Below, one piece after another: positions 36,162 to 45,260 of a DNA stretch of 51,378 bases (position 1 is the first letter of the stretch; each line of letters opens with the position of its first letter). The translations under genes and the position numbers were made by a program. Below the pieces are notes generated by a model that worked only from the letters and a program-made list of their open reading frames with translations, made no database searches and was not told the origin of the DNA. The DNA lies in NCBI GenBank assembly GCA_005778045.1, contig SXKQ01000018.1, positions 1 to 51,378 of the forward strand, in the 5' to 3' direction. Source of the stretch: Planctomycetia bacterium. Lineage in GTDB: Bacteria; Planctomycetota; UBA1135; GCA-002686595.

Positions 36162-36199
36162 GGGGTGCGCCAAGCGCGGGATTTCGCGCGGCGCACCCC
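36162..36199 (-). terminator. Intrinsic terminator of the multicopper oxidase gene
   Basis: GGGGTGCGCC at 36162-36171 pairs with GGCGCACCCC at 36190-36199, with a further GCGCG/CGCGC inner stem. It begins 18 bp after the oxidase stop and is followed on the minus strand by CTTTCATT. It lies 38 bp before the SCO start at 36124, so the SCO gene may depend on read-through or its own promoter. Confidence 0.75.
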
Positions 36200-36216
36200 T
36201 CCGATGGCAGGACTCG

Positions 36217-38994
36217 CTAGTTATTGGTGAAGGTCTTGTTGAGCAGCGTCGCGCCGTTGCTGGCCAGGATGCTGATCGTCGTGAAGGCACCCTTCGGCGG
36301 GTTCACCTTGCGCAGTTCGAACTGGCCTGAACCGTTGGTCGTGACCGTGCCGATCAGCGACCCAGTGACCGAGCCACCGAGGAACACCTGCACCGTGACA
36401 CCGGCGCCGGTGTTGGTGATGCCACCCTCCACGCGCCACTCCTTCTTCGAGACGCGGTACTCCGCGCGATCGACGGTGGGGGAGAAGCTCGGCGGCGGCG
36501 GCGGGGGCGGCGGCGGCGGGGTTCCGGGGCCTGCTCCAGCACCCGGGTTGCCACCGGCCTGCTGAGCAGCCCATGCGGCAGAGTTGGCTACGAAGTCTTC
36601 CGCACCGAGGCGGTCGCCGATGCGAGCGAGCGGCAACGATGTCGAAGGCACCGCAACGCAACCTTCCCAGCCCGGAATCGGAGCGGGGAGCGGCACGAGC
36701 TGGCCGGGACGCTCGATGTCCCAGCGCAGCAGCATCGCCGTGTCTTCGTGAGTCGTGTTATGGCAATGCTCGACGTAGGAACCTCCGAACTCTCGGAAGC
36801 GGATCGCGATCTCCACTTCGGACGTCGAATCCGGGCCGGAACCGACCTTCCACACGTCCTTGCGCGCCCAGCGCTCCCAGATCGGAGGCAACGCTCCGTC
36901 GCGAGAGAGCGTGATCGATTCCTCGAAGTGCACGTGCACCGGGTGGTTCCAGCCGCCACCGCTCTTGAACTTCCAGATCTGCAGCTCACCGATCTGCGGC
37001 GCGACCGACACCCGGTGGTAGTCCGCGAATAGGCCATCCCCGCCATCGGTCTTGATCGTCCACGGGAACACGTCCGTGCCGCCCGAGCGGCCGAACACCA
37101 TCTCATGGTGCTTGGCCGACGCGAGTTCCGCGGCGCTCGGACGGTTTAGCGGGATCATCTTCTGTCCGCCTTCCGTGTAGAGCGCCGGATTCATGGAGCG
37201 GTCTTGTCCGGCGTAGGCGTGGACACGGAACTCCATGATCTTGGCCACACAAGGATCGCCGCCCGCCCAGCGGTCGAACACGCCGTCCCCGTTGTCGTCG
37301 ACTACGGTCGGTGCATAGCTCCCGTTCATGACGGACGCGAGCGGGATCGCTTGGTTGGGCTTCTCGCCGGAGGTGTGCTCGAGCAGGTTGACCATGTAGA
37401 TGCGCTCGCCCGGCTGAAACTGGGCGAAGTCAACCATGATGTCCCAGCGCTCGCCGATGCCCTGCGCGGGCAGCGCGCCGCGGTCGGTGCCCTTGGTGCC
37501 GTCGAAGGCAACCGAGTGCTCCATGATGTTGCCGTCGGCCGCGACGAGGTGGAACACGACCGGCTCGCCGTTCGCTCGCACGAGGCCAATCTTGGTGTAG
37601 CGAGCCACGCAGCCGTTTAGGAGGCGCATGCGGTAGCGACGCGCGCGCACATCCATGTACGGCGCGTACTGCCAGTTCACGGTCATCGCGTCACCGAGGA
37701 AACCGTCCGTCTGGAACGGGTTGAACCACAGCTGGCCGTTGGTGTCCCAGGCCTTGTCCCCGAAGACGAAGTTGACGTCGTAGTCGCGGTTGCCCCAGTC
37801 GAGCGTCGAGCCGCTCGGCAGGCGCAGGTTCACGCCATCGTCGATCGCCTCGTTGCCGCGGTCGATCGAACTGTAGATGTTCATCACCGCAGCGTTGCCC
37901 TTGTAGACGTTCTGCGAGGTGAAATCGAGCATGTGGTCGTGGAACCACAGCGAGCTCGGAGTCTCGCGCCAGTCCCCGCGCACGCGCGTGATGCCGCCGT
38001 TGTCGTTAGGGCGGCCGGCGCGCGGTTCGCTCGCGTCCACGTTGATCGTGTCGTAGCCCGCCAAGATCATCGGCCAGCGGAAGTCGTAGTACTGGCCCGG
38101 GAAGAAGTAGGCGTGCATGTAGCCATCGCTCTCCGCCGGGTTGTGCCCGTTGTGCATGTGGGTCGTGATCGTGTGCGATCCGAAGCCCATATTGGCGGCC
38201 GGGTCGACCGGCAGGGCATTGTGGTGGCGGAAGAGCAGGGGTTCGCCGACGCGAGCTTGCAACAGCTTGACCGGGAACGTGCCGTCGAACGTCCACAAGG
38301 CACGCGGATCCTGCTCTGGGAAGTTGGGGTGGAGCTTCGGAGGGACACCGGCAGTCGTGCCCTCGAACCCGGGCCGACCTACGGTGTTGTGGTAGAGGCC
38401 GCCCGGGGCGAACTCGCCGGAGGTATAGCCGTGGCGCTGGAACGGGTTGCGCAGGCCGCTATTCACGCGCGCACCGCTCTGCGCGGCCTGAAAGAAGACC
38501 TGAGGCGGGAACTCGTCGAAGCGCTGGTGCGCCCAGCCTTCACCCGGCGGACGGCCATCGGCCGGTGCGAAGGGCACGGGGCGACCGAACATCTGCTCGA
38601 GCAACGGCTTGTTCGGGTTCTGCGGCAACGGATTGCACTCGCGCGCGGGGGCGGGCGCAGGGTACGAGCTCAAGACCGAGTCGATGGAGGAGGCATCCGG
38701 GCAGGCTTCGAGACTTGCGCCGCACGCGATTTGGAAGCCGGCGCCCTCAGGTATCTCGGATTCCAGCGGCATGGGACGCATGCCGAACTCCTCCGCGAGC
38801 AGGAGCTGCTGGGTGAAGGGCTGGGCGCCGAAGCGCGGGCTCGGGCGGCCGCCCGTGGGGATCGACTGGGCCGACGCGACCGAGGCCGAGAAGGCCACGC
38901 TGAGCACGAGGCCGGCGGTCGGGACCGAGGAGGTCAGGCTGCGGACCCATGTCAGGGCCCGCGGACGGGGATGTGAGGGGTACATGGATCGCAT
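36217..38994 (-). CDS. Large multicopper oxidase with C-terminal beta domain
   Basis: 925 residues. A signal peptide (LVLSVAFSASVASAQS) follows an Arg-rich n-region. All four copper-ligand motifs are present: THMHNGHNPAE (about 280), SSLWFHDHMLD (about 352), WNHPVHVHFEE (about 688) and EHCHNTTHEDTAML (about 743; HCHxxxHxxxxM/L type 1-trinuclear site). The ligand His-x-His spacing fits large bacterial oxidases rather than small laccases. FDEFPPQVFFQAAQSGARV and LYHNTVGRPGFEG lie in an N-terminal extension of about 200 residues. After a Pro10 stretch there is a C-terminal Ig-like domain of about 95 residues (VDRAEYRVSKKEWRVEGGIT). Substrate unknown: metal ions such as Mn(II) or phenolics are candidates. 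Next to a SCO copper chaperone; a degraded second copy lies just upstream. Confidence 0.9.
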   Translation of the reverse strand: MRSMYPSHPRPRALTWVRSLTSSVPTAGLVLSVAFSASVASAQSIPTGGRPSPRFGAQPFTQQLLLAEEFGMRPMPLESEIPEGAGFQIACGASLEACPDASSIDSVLSSYPAPAPARECNPLPQNPNKPLLEQMFGRPVPFAPADGRPPGEGWAHQRFDEFPPQVFFQAAQSGARVNSGLRNPFQRHGYTSGEFAPGGLYHNTVGRPGFEGTTAGVPPKLHPNFPEQDPRALWTFDGTFPVKLLQARVGEPLLFRHHNALPVDPAANMGFGSHTITTHMHNGHNPAESDGYMHAYFFPGQYYDFRWPMILAGYDTINVDASEPRAGRPNDNGGITRVRGDWRETPSSLWFHDHMLDFTSQNVYKGNAAVMNIYSSIDRGNEAIDDGVNLRLPSGSTLDWGNRDYDVNFVFGDKAWDTNGQLWFNPFQTDGFLGDAMTVNWQYAPYMDVRARRYRMRLLNGCVARYTKIGLVRANGEPVVFHLVAADGNIMEHSVAFDGTKGTDRGALPAQGIGERWDIMVDFAQFQPGERIYMVNLLEHTSGEKPNQAIPLASVMNGSYAPTVVDDNGDGVFDRWAGGDPCVAKIMEFRVHAYAGQDRSMNPALYTEGGQKMIPLNRPSAAELASAKHHEMVFGRSGGTDVFPWTIKTDGGDGLFADYHRVSVAPQIGELQIWKFKSGGGWNHPVHVHFEESITLSRDGALPPIWERWARKDVWKVGSGPDSTSEVEIAIRFREFGGSYVEHCHNTTHEDTAMLLRWDIERPGQLVPLPAPIPGWEGCVAVPSTSLPLARIGDRLGAEDFVANSAAWAAQQAGGNPGAGAGPGTPPPPPPPPPPSFSPTVDRAEYRVSKKEWRVEGGITNTGAGVTVQVFLGGSVTGSLIGTVTTNGSGQFELRKVNPPKGAFTTISILASNGATLLNKTFTNN

Positions 38995-39554
38995 AAGGAC
39001 CTAGCAGGGGGGGGCCGAGTTGGGTGGCCGAGTTGGGGTGCCGAGCGCCGAGAACACACCCAGCTTTTCGCAAGACCAAGCTAGGCGATATGCGATCTCG
39101 TAAGGGGTGCAAAGCAGGAAATTGCTTCGCAGGCAATGTTGCCAAACTGAAACGTTCAGAGTGCGCCGCGAACTGGCAGTGCGACAGCTCTGGACTGCGA
39201 AAACACCACTTTACTCGGTGAAAAAGCCAATTTTCGGAGCGTCGCGGTGGCGTTCTGTGCCGTGCATTCCGCGGTCTTGTGCCGCCGGTTTCAGATTTAG
39301 CTCGAATCTGATACGGCCAATAGGTCGAAGCCGTTTTCGCGTTTTCGCTTCCAGCGGAACGGTTACGCGCGCCGCGTCCTGCACGCTCGAGCGCGAGCCT
39401 GCGACCCGCGGCGGTGCGGAGCGCAGGTCCTTCGTTCGCCGGGCTAGCATGGCCCGCGTGCGACGTTTCGGCCCGAGCGAGGACTGAGAGTGCGCCGCGC
39501 GCGGGAGCTCGCGCGGCCTACCTTCCCCGATTCGGGGGTCGGGCAAGTTGCTGC
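38995..39554 (-). promoter_or_regulatory. 560-bp intergenic region upstream of the multicopper oxidase
   Basis: No gene recognised. A run of eight G (39007-39014 on the + strand) lies 13-20 bases before the oxidase start. Two short repeats of GCCGAGTTGGG sit at about 39015-39037. Bases 39080-39240 are clearly AT-richer than the rest of the window and likely contain the oxidase promoter on the minus strand. Confidence 0.45.
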
Positions 39555-39674
39555 TGAAGGTCCCCGGTTCAGTGGCAACGCGCCGTTGCTGGCCAGCAGG
39601 CTGCTGGTGGTGTGTGAGTTCTTAGATGGATTCACACTGTGCAGCTCGGTTTCACCATGGGTATCGGAGGTCGC

Positions 39675-39722
39675 GTGCCCTTCACCGTGCCCTTCACCGT
39701 GCCCTTCACCGTGCCCTTCACC
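39675..39722. repeat. Four perfect 12-bp tandem repeats (GTGCCCTTCACC)
   Basis: Units at 39675-39686, 39687-39698, 39699-39710 and 39711-39722, plus a partial fifth. They encode GTVK repeats in the pseudogene's last domain where the intact oxidase reads GGSVTGSLIGTV. Expansion by slippage is likely. Confidence 0.95.
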
Positions 39723-39888
39723 GTGCCGCCGAGGAACACTTGGACTCTGACTCCCGCGTCCGAGTTGCTGAGCTGACCGTCGACGCGCCACGCGTGCTTC
39801 GACACGAGGTATTCCGCGTGATCGATGTCGTAGGCGAAGCTCGGCAACGGCGGGGAGGCGGCGGAGTCGTGCCACCAGTGTTGCCACC

Positions 39889-39948
39889 CAGCGTTCCACC
39901 CAGCGTTCCACCTTGCGTTCCACCCAGCGTTCCACCCAGCGTTCCACC
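39889..39948. repeat. Five 12-bp tandem repeats (CAGCGTTCCACC)
   Basis: Units at 39889-39900, 39901-39912, 39913-39924 (two changes, TTGCGTTCCACC), 39925-39936 and 39937-39948. They encode GGTL/GGTQ repeats in the linker of the pseudogene, where the intact copy has a Gly/Pro linker. Confidence 0.95.
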
Positions 39949-40965
39949 TTGCGCGGCGGCCCAGGCGACCGAGTTGGCAACCGGATCCGCGGTGCCGAAC
40001 CCGTCGCCTGTGCGGGCGAGCGGCAGCGAGGAGGACGGCACGGACACGCAGGCTTCCCAGTTCGGGATCGGAGTTGGAATCGGAACGATCTGGCCGGGCG
40101 TCTCGATGTCCCAGCGCAGCCGCATTGCGGTGTCTTCGTGCGTCGTGTTGTGGCAGTGCTCGACGTAGTTTCCAGTGAAAATGCGGAAGCGGATCGCGAT
40201 CTCGACCACGCTGGTCGAATCCGGACCTTCGCCGACTTTCCACTCGTCCTTGCGAGCCCGGCGCTCCCAGAGCGGCGGCAGCTGGCCGTCGCGGGAGAGC
40301 GTGATGCCATCTTCAAAGTGCACGTGCACCGGGTGGTTCCCGCAGCCACCGCTGATGAACTTCCAGATCCGCAGCCCGCCGAGTTGCGGGGCGACCGAGG
40401 CCACTTTGTCGTCTGAGATCAGGCTGTCGCCCCCGTCGGTCTGACGTCGCAGTCGCGGTTGACGCAGTGGAGGGCCGTGCCGCTCGGCAGGCACAGGTTC
40501 ACGCCATCGTCGATCGCCGCGTTGCCGCAATCGACGGTGCTGTAGATGTTCATCAGCGCCGCGTTGCTGCTGTGGAAGTTATGCGAAGTGAAATCGAGCA
40601 TGTGGTCGTGGAACCACAGCGAGCTCGGAGTCTCGCGCCAGTCACAGCGAATGCGCGTGATGCCGCCGTCGCCGTCAGGGCGACGAGCGCGCGGATCGTT
40701 CGCGCCGAGGTTGATCGCGTCGTAGTCCGCAAGGAACAGCGACTAGCGGTAGTCGTAGTACTGCCCCGGGCAGAATCAGGTGCGCATGCAGCCATCGCTC
40801 TCCGCCGGGTTGAACCGTTGTGCATGTGCGTCGTGATCGCTTGCGATCCGGGCCCATGTTGGCGGCCGGATCGACGGGCAACGCGTTGCAGTGGCGGAAG
40901 AGCAGGCTCTCACCGACACTGGCTTCCAGCAGCAGAAGTGGGGGAGAACCGTCGCAAAAGCTGTG

Positions 40966-41425
40966 ACCGTCCCGCGGCGCGGAAGCCATGTAGCGTTGAT
41001 CCATGCAACGTGTTGCACGCCGAGGTCGGGACGAAATCGACGTTCCTACGGCGCTCAGAACCTCCTTCCACGTGCGAGGCTAGGCCTGTCGCAGCACGGT
41101 GGAAGCGTTTCACGGATCCTGCGTCCAACGTCGTAGCCAACCGCGCTCGCGGAGCGTGCCGCCGGTCTCCCGCGCGCAACGCCGCGCCGGATGTGGCCGA
41201 CACGCCGCCTTGCTCGATGCTGCGGTCTCGCGGCACGAGCCGGTAGCGGCCGCGACGAGGAGCGCCCGAGCTCCAGCGTGGCAGCCTCACGGCGGCAGCT
41301 CCCCACGGACGGCGACGCCGCAGCCGGGAATGGCGCGTGGCGTCCCCGCGCGCAAGAGCGGCTCGTCCTGCGAGCCACGTGGCCCGTGGCCAGCCGCGCG
41401 GCGATGGCCTGCGCTGGTCAGGTTG
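40966..41425. other. 460-bp stretch between the oxidase pseudogene and the fucosidase gene
   Basis: No gene recognised. It should contain whatever remains of the N-terminal 260 residues of the duplicated oxidase, but I could not find any similarity to that part of the parent, so this end was probably lost. Confidence 0.4.
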
Positions 41426-43225
41426 TCAGCGAGGTAGGAGTCGCAGCGAACGCACGTTCACCACGGCCTCGCCGGTCTTCTTGAGCGCGCGCAGCGCGAG
41501 CTCGCTGCGGCCGGCGGGGAGGTCCAGCGCGCCGAGTTCGAGTTCGCGATACTGCTGCCAGGCCCCGGTCGCGGGCACGTCGAACTCGATGCGCGACGAG
41601 CCGCATGCGAGCGACATCTTCGAGCCGGCGGACTCGTCCTTGCAGGCGATGTCCGCGACCACGCGGTAGGTCCGCGCTTCCTCGAGCGCGACGGGCCACG
41701 CCGCAAAGGCGCTCGCGTCGAGCCAGTAGCCGAGGTTGTAGCGCACATCTTCGACTGCGCCCACCTGCTCCACGCGCAGCTCGGGCCCCGTGAGCGTGGC
41801 ATCGTGGGGCAGGAGCGTGAGCGATCCGTCGCTCGCCGGCACCACGGCGAACGGCAGCGCGCGCGGATCGTCGGCGAAGTCGAGGCGCAGCACGGAACAG
41901 GCCTTGTCCGCCGGCTCCTCGAGCAGGGACAGCACCATCCCCGTCGTCGGCGAGCTCTCCTCGACCGCAAACAGCGCCTCCGGTGCGCCGAGCAGCGCGA
42001 TCGACTTCAGCTCACCCTGCACCGGCACCCGCAGGAGGCCGTCGAGCGGCCAGTCGAACACGAGCAGGTAGAGCGTGCGTCCCTTGCGCGTGGCGCGACC
42101 CCACGGGAGGCGCGCGAACGGGCTCGCCTGCGTCCCGTAGATCGCCTCGCCGTTCACGCGCATCCACGCGCCCACGCCGCGCAGCGCGCGCTGCGCCTCG
42201 GCGGGCACGCGCCCCTGCGCGTCAGGGCCGATGTTGAGCAGCAGGTTGCCGCCCTTCGACACGATGTCGCACAAGAGCCGCACCACCGCCGCGGTGTCCT
42301 TCCAGTTCGCGTCGTGCGCGCTGAACCCGTAGCTCTCGTTGAGCGTGTGGTTCACCTCCCAGTCCATGCCGGGCAGGCCCGTCGGCGGCACGTACTTCTC
42401 CGGCGTGCCGTAGTCGCCGAGCTTGTTCTCCAGCCCGAAGTAGAGGCGGTTGTTGACCAGGATCTTCGGCTGTCTCGCGCGCAGCAGGCCGAGCAGGTCG
42501 CTTGCGCCCCACGCCTCGCCCTGCCGCGTCGGGTCCGAGTAGTCGAACCAGATCGTCGCGAGCTCGCCGTAGCCGGTGAGGAGTTCCTCGACGTGGCCGC
42601 GCATGTAGGCCTTGTACTTGGCGTGGTCGCGTGCGTGCGTCGGCTTGGGGTACGCCGGAAGCGCCATCTCGTAGGCATCGGGGTGCTGCCAGTCGAGCAG
42701 CGAGTAGTAGAAGCCCGGCCGGAGCCCGCGCGCGCGCATCGCGTCGGCGAACTCGCGCGCCACGTCGCGGCCAGCGGGCGAGATGTTCGTCCCGCCCGCG
42801 ACCTCGTTGCCGAGCGAATAGGACTGCTTGGAGTTGAAGAGAGTGAAGCCGTCGTGGTGCTTCGACGTCATCACCGCGTAGCGCATGCCGGCGTCGGCCG
42901 CGAGCTCGGCCCACGCGTCGGCGAAGCCCGGCGCTGGCTGAAAGAGCGGCTTCATCTGGTGCGCGTACTCGGCGCAGGGCACCGCGGCCCAGTGCTGGAT
43001 CCACTCCGCATAGTGCTGCGGATAGACCTTGCCGTCCCACGTGCCGCCGGCGGGAGAGTAGAGCCCGAAGTGGACGAACATCCCGAAGCGCGCGTCGCGC
43101 CACCACGCCATGCGCGCGTCGCGGTCCGCGGCCCACTCCGCGAGAATCGGCGCGGGCTCGGACTGGGCGGAGACGGGGAGCGTCGAGGGGGCGGCGAGGA
43201 CGAGCAGGCTGGCGAGGGTCAGCAT
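41426..43225 (-). CDS. GH29 alpha-L-fucosidase, secreted
   Basis: 599 residues. A signal peptide (MLTLASLLVLAAPSTLPVSA) precedes a (beta/alpha)8 domain: WWRDARFGMFVHFGLYSPAG, MRYAVMTSKHHDGFTLFNSK (the SKHHDGF motif of GH29), YYSLLDWQHPDAY and ELATIWFDYSDP, where the Asp of WFD near residue 228 is the nucleophile. MDWEVNHTLNESYGF and GGNLLLNIGPDAQGRVP are also GH29 hallmarks. From about 440 there is a beta domain with a CBM-like end (ASAFAAWPVALEEARTYRVV, WQQYRELELGALDLPAG). It releases alpha-L-fucose from glycans. The general acid/base cannot be assigned by eye. It stands alone, divergent from the acyltransferase gene. Confidence 0.92.
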   Translation of the reverse strand: MLTLASLLVLAAPSTLPVSAQSEPAPILAEWAADRDARMAWWRDARFGMFVHFGLYSPAGGTWDGKVYPQHYAEWIQHWAAVPCAEYAHQMKPLFQPAPGFADAWAELAADAGMRYAVMTSKHHDGFTLFNSKQSYSLGNEVAGGTNISPAGRDVAREFADAMRARGLRPGFYYSLLDWQHPDAYEMALPAYPKPTHARDHAKYKAYMRGHVEELLTGYGELATIWFDYSDPTRQGEAWGASDLLGLLRARQPKILVNNRLYFGLENKLGDYGTPEKYVPPTGLPGMDWEVNHTLNESYGFSAHDANWKDTAAVVRLLCDIVSKGGNLLLNIGPDAQGRVPAEAQRALRGVGAWMRVNGEAIYGTQASPFARLPWGRATRKGRTLYLLVFDWPLDGLLRVPVQGELKSIALLGAPEALFAVEESSPTTGMVLSLLEEPADKACSVLRLDFADDPRALPFAVVPASDGSLTLLPHDATLTGPELRVEQVGAVEDVRYNLGYWLDASAFAAWPVALEEARTYRVVADIACKDESAGSKMSLACGSSRIEFDVPATGAWQQYRELELGALDLPAGRSELALRALKKTGEAVVNVRSLRLLPR

Positions 43226-43558
43226 GGCGTCACGCTAGCGTCGTGCCTCGCTACGTGGATTCGGGCGCTGAAAAAAAGTGTCCGCGGCGACCGCCGGGAC
43301 GAGATTCCTGTCCGGCCGTGCAGCTTTCATCGTGCGTGGATCGAAGGCCGCTGGGCGCTGCGTCCGCGGTAGTCCGGCGCTCGAGACTGCGCACGAATGC
43401 GCAGGGGGGGCGCTCGCTCGTCACAACGAATTTCGCGCCGGACTGCGCGTGGAGCATCGAAGCTCGCGATTGACTCTGCGCAGCGAGTTCCTACCCTCCT
43501 GCGCCCAATTCCCCACGCTCACGCGCGAGTCACTTCCCTAGGCTCGCGCGCGCTCGCA
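43226..43558. promoter_or_regulatory. Divergent promoter region between fucosidase and acyltransferase
   Basis: 333 bp without a recognised gene. Contains an A7 run at about 43271-43277 and no strong hairpin. Confidence 0.4.
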
Positions 43559-45229
43559 ATGAACTCCAGCAACCAGCCGCGCATGCTGGATACTCTGACG
43601 GGTCTCCGATTCGTCGCCGCATTCTGCGTCTTCCTCCATCACGCCAGAGAACGACTCTCGATCGAGTCGTGGAATCTCGGTCCGCTCGGCGGATTCGCCG
43701 TGGGATTCTTCTTCGTGCTGTCGGGCTTCATCCTGATGCATGTCTATGGACATACGCTGAATGCGGCCGGAATATCGCGTTTTCTCGTGGCACGCTTCGC
43801 ACGCGTCTGGCCGCTGCACATCGCCTGCCTTGCTCTCTTCGTGCTGCTCTTCCGCTGGCACAACCTGCCGAGCTCCCCCGACGAGCTGCTGCGACTCCTG
43901 GCGCAAGTCACGCTCACGCAGACCTGGGACACGAGGATCGACGAGATCCTCGGCTACAACGGAGTCGCGTGGAGCATCTCGGTGGAAGCGTTCTTCTACG
44001 CCCTCTTCCCGCTGCTCTGCATGCTGGACGATCGCCGCTTCCTGCGCGCGTTCGCGGCCATCGGTGCAGCCACGATCATGGCCGTCGCAATCGCGGAGTG
44101 GAGCGTTGGCCTGCATCCGGACGGTCGCGCGACCGCACTGACAGTCTTGCACTTTGCACCGCCCATGCGCCTGTTCGAGTTCGCGACGGGCATCGCCACC
44201 GCGCGCATCGCGGCGCGCTGGCCCGCGACCTCCGGAGCACGGACCACGCGTGACACCGCAGTCGAAATCGTGGCCTTCAGCCTTGTCGCGCTCGGATTCC
44301 TGTGTCTCGGGCCGGCTCAGTGGATTCGCTACGTGATTGCACCGGACACGCTGCCTGTGGCGCAGGAGTTCCTACCGAAGGGAGCCGGCTTCACGCCGGC
44401 GTTCGCGTTCCTGATCCTGTGGATGGCCCGCTCGCACGGCATGGTGGCCAAGCTGCTGTCGCTCAGGCCGCTGGTGTTCCTCGGCGAGATCAGCTTGGCG
44501 TTCTACATGGTGCACGCGATGATCCTGATGCTGTTTCAGGACAGCGGAGTCGGCATCGGTGCGGCGTGGCCGCTCGGCTTCGTGCTGGCGCTCGCAGCGA
44601 GCTTGGCCGCGGCCAGTCTGCTGCACCTCGCTATCGAGAACCCGGCGCGCGAGCTGATCCTCGCTGCGTGGGACGGCAAGCTCGCGGGGCGCTGGCGCAA
44701 GGCGGTCCTCGAGCCCGTCGCGGGCTGGCGACGCGCACCGGCACTGGCTTCCGTCGCGACCCTGCTCATCTGCGCTTGGATCGCTCAGTCCACCGTGGCG
44801 GAGGAGCGCGCCGCGCATGCGGCGGAGCGCATCGGCGCCGCACCCACGGAGCTGCGGGACGTCGTCTTCGCCGACGAGGCCGTGATCGTTGCGGCGCACG
44901 GCGAGATCGAAGGCGAGCGCTTCAACCTCGCCATCGTCTACGACCCGCTGCCGCAGCACACCCGCAGCCTGTTCGTCCACGTCACCGCGGGCAAGGGCAA
45001 GATCTTGCGCCAGTTGATGCTGAGGGATGTGGAGTTCGTCGCACCCGACGGGCAGGTGTTGCGCCTCGCCACGGCGGATGTGCCGTTGGCGGAGCTCGAC
45101 GGCGCAAGCTCCGTCGGCATCGGCTTCTGGAGTCAGGGACTCGGCGCGTCGAAGGCCAACCGCGGCCCGCTCACGATGGGCGGGCACCGGCTGGAGGTCT
45201 TCGCAGTGCCCGGACGAGCGGGGTCGTGA
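43559..45229 (+). CDS. Membrane acyltransferase, acyltransferase-3 (OafA/YrhL-like) family, with extra C-terminal domain
   Basis: 556 residues from the ATG at 43559 (MNSSNQPRMLDTLTGLRFVA). The family's N-terminal motif is FVAAFCVFLHHARERL, with FFFVLSGFILMHVYG, then FLVARFARVWPLH (R-x-x-R) and NGVAWSISVEAFFYALFPLL. PLVFLGEISLAFYMVHAMIL is the typical second half, and there are about ten membrane helices. After the last helix (about 400-425) a soluble C-terminal domain of about 130 residues begins (ELRDVVFADEAVIVAAHGEI), beta-rich and unrecognised; in OafA-type proteins this place is often an SGNH domain, which I do not see. The family O-acylates polysaccharides. With the sulfotransferase, transferases and fucosidase nearby, glycan decoration is likely. 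Confidence 0.87.
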   Translation: MNSSNQPRMLDTLTGLRFVAAFCVFLHHARERLSIESWNLGPLGGFAVGFFFVLSGFILMHVYGHTLNAAGISRFLVARFARVWPLHIACLALFVLLFRWHNLPSSPDELLRLLAQVTLTQTWDTRIDEILGYNGVAWSISVEAFFYALFPLLCMLDDRRFLRAFAAIGAATIMAVAIAEWSVGLHPDGRATALTVLHFAPPMRLFEFATGIATARIAARWPATSGARTTRDTAVEIVAFSLVALGFLCLGPAQWIRYVIAPDTLPVAQEFLPKGAGFTPAFAFLILWMARSHGMVAKLLSLRPLVFLGEISLAFYMVHAMILMLFQDSGVGIGAAWPLGFVLALAASLAAASLLHLAIENPARELILAAWDGKLAGRWRKAVLEPVAGWRRAPALASVATLLICAWIAQSTVAEERAAHAAERIGAAPTELRDVVFADEAVIVAAHGEIEGERFNLAIVYDPLPQHTRSLFVHVTAGKGKILRQLMLRDVEFVAPDGQVLRLATADVPLAELDGASSVGIGFWSQGLGASKANRGPLTMGGHRLEVFAVPGRAGS

Positions 45230-45230
45230 C

Positions 45231-45260
45231 GATCGGAGCGCGGAAGGACGCGCTCAGATC
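45231..45260. terminator. Candidate bidirectional hairpin between convergent acyltransferase and metH
   Basis: GAGCGCG (45236-45242) pairs with CGCGCTC (45249-45255), flanked by GATC/GATC across a mismatch. It overlaps the metH stop codon. No T tract follows on either strand, so the call is tentative. Confidence 0.4.

Larger units (their letters stand above)
39555..40965 (-). pseudogene. Degraded, internally deleted copy of the multicopper oxidase
   Basis: On the minus strand the translation follows the neighbouring oxidase closely but in changing frames. SVGESLLFRHCNALPVDPAA, then NPAESDGC, QYYDYR followed by TAG (40743-40745, where the parent has Trp), MLDFTSHNFHSSNAALMNIY and DGVNLCLPSGTALHCVNRDC are all recognisable. 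At about 40441 the sequence jumps straight to TDGGDSLISDDKVASVAPQL, so about 240 residues (720 bp) of the parent are missing. The end is conserved: GNHPVHVHFEDGITLSRDGQ, EHCHNTTHEDTAMRLRWDIE, ITRNTS in one frame and LVSKHAWRVDGQLSN in another. Frameshifts, a nonsense codon and the deletion make it non-functional. It is a tandem duplicate of the adjacent gene. Confidence 0.88.

Noticed and set aside
39675..39948. Regularly spaced repeats resembling a CRISPR array
   Set aside because: Units are 12 bp with no spacers, lie in frame within an oxidase remnant, and no cas genes are near.
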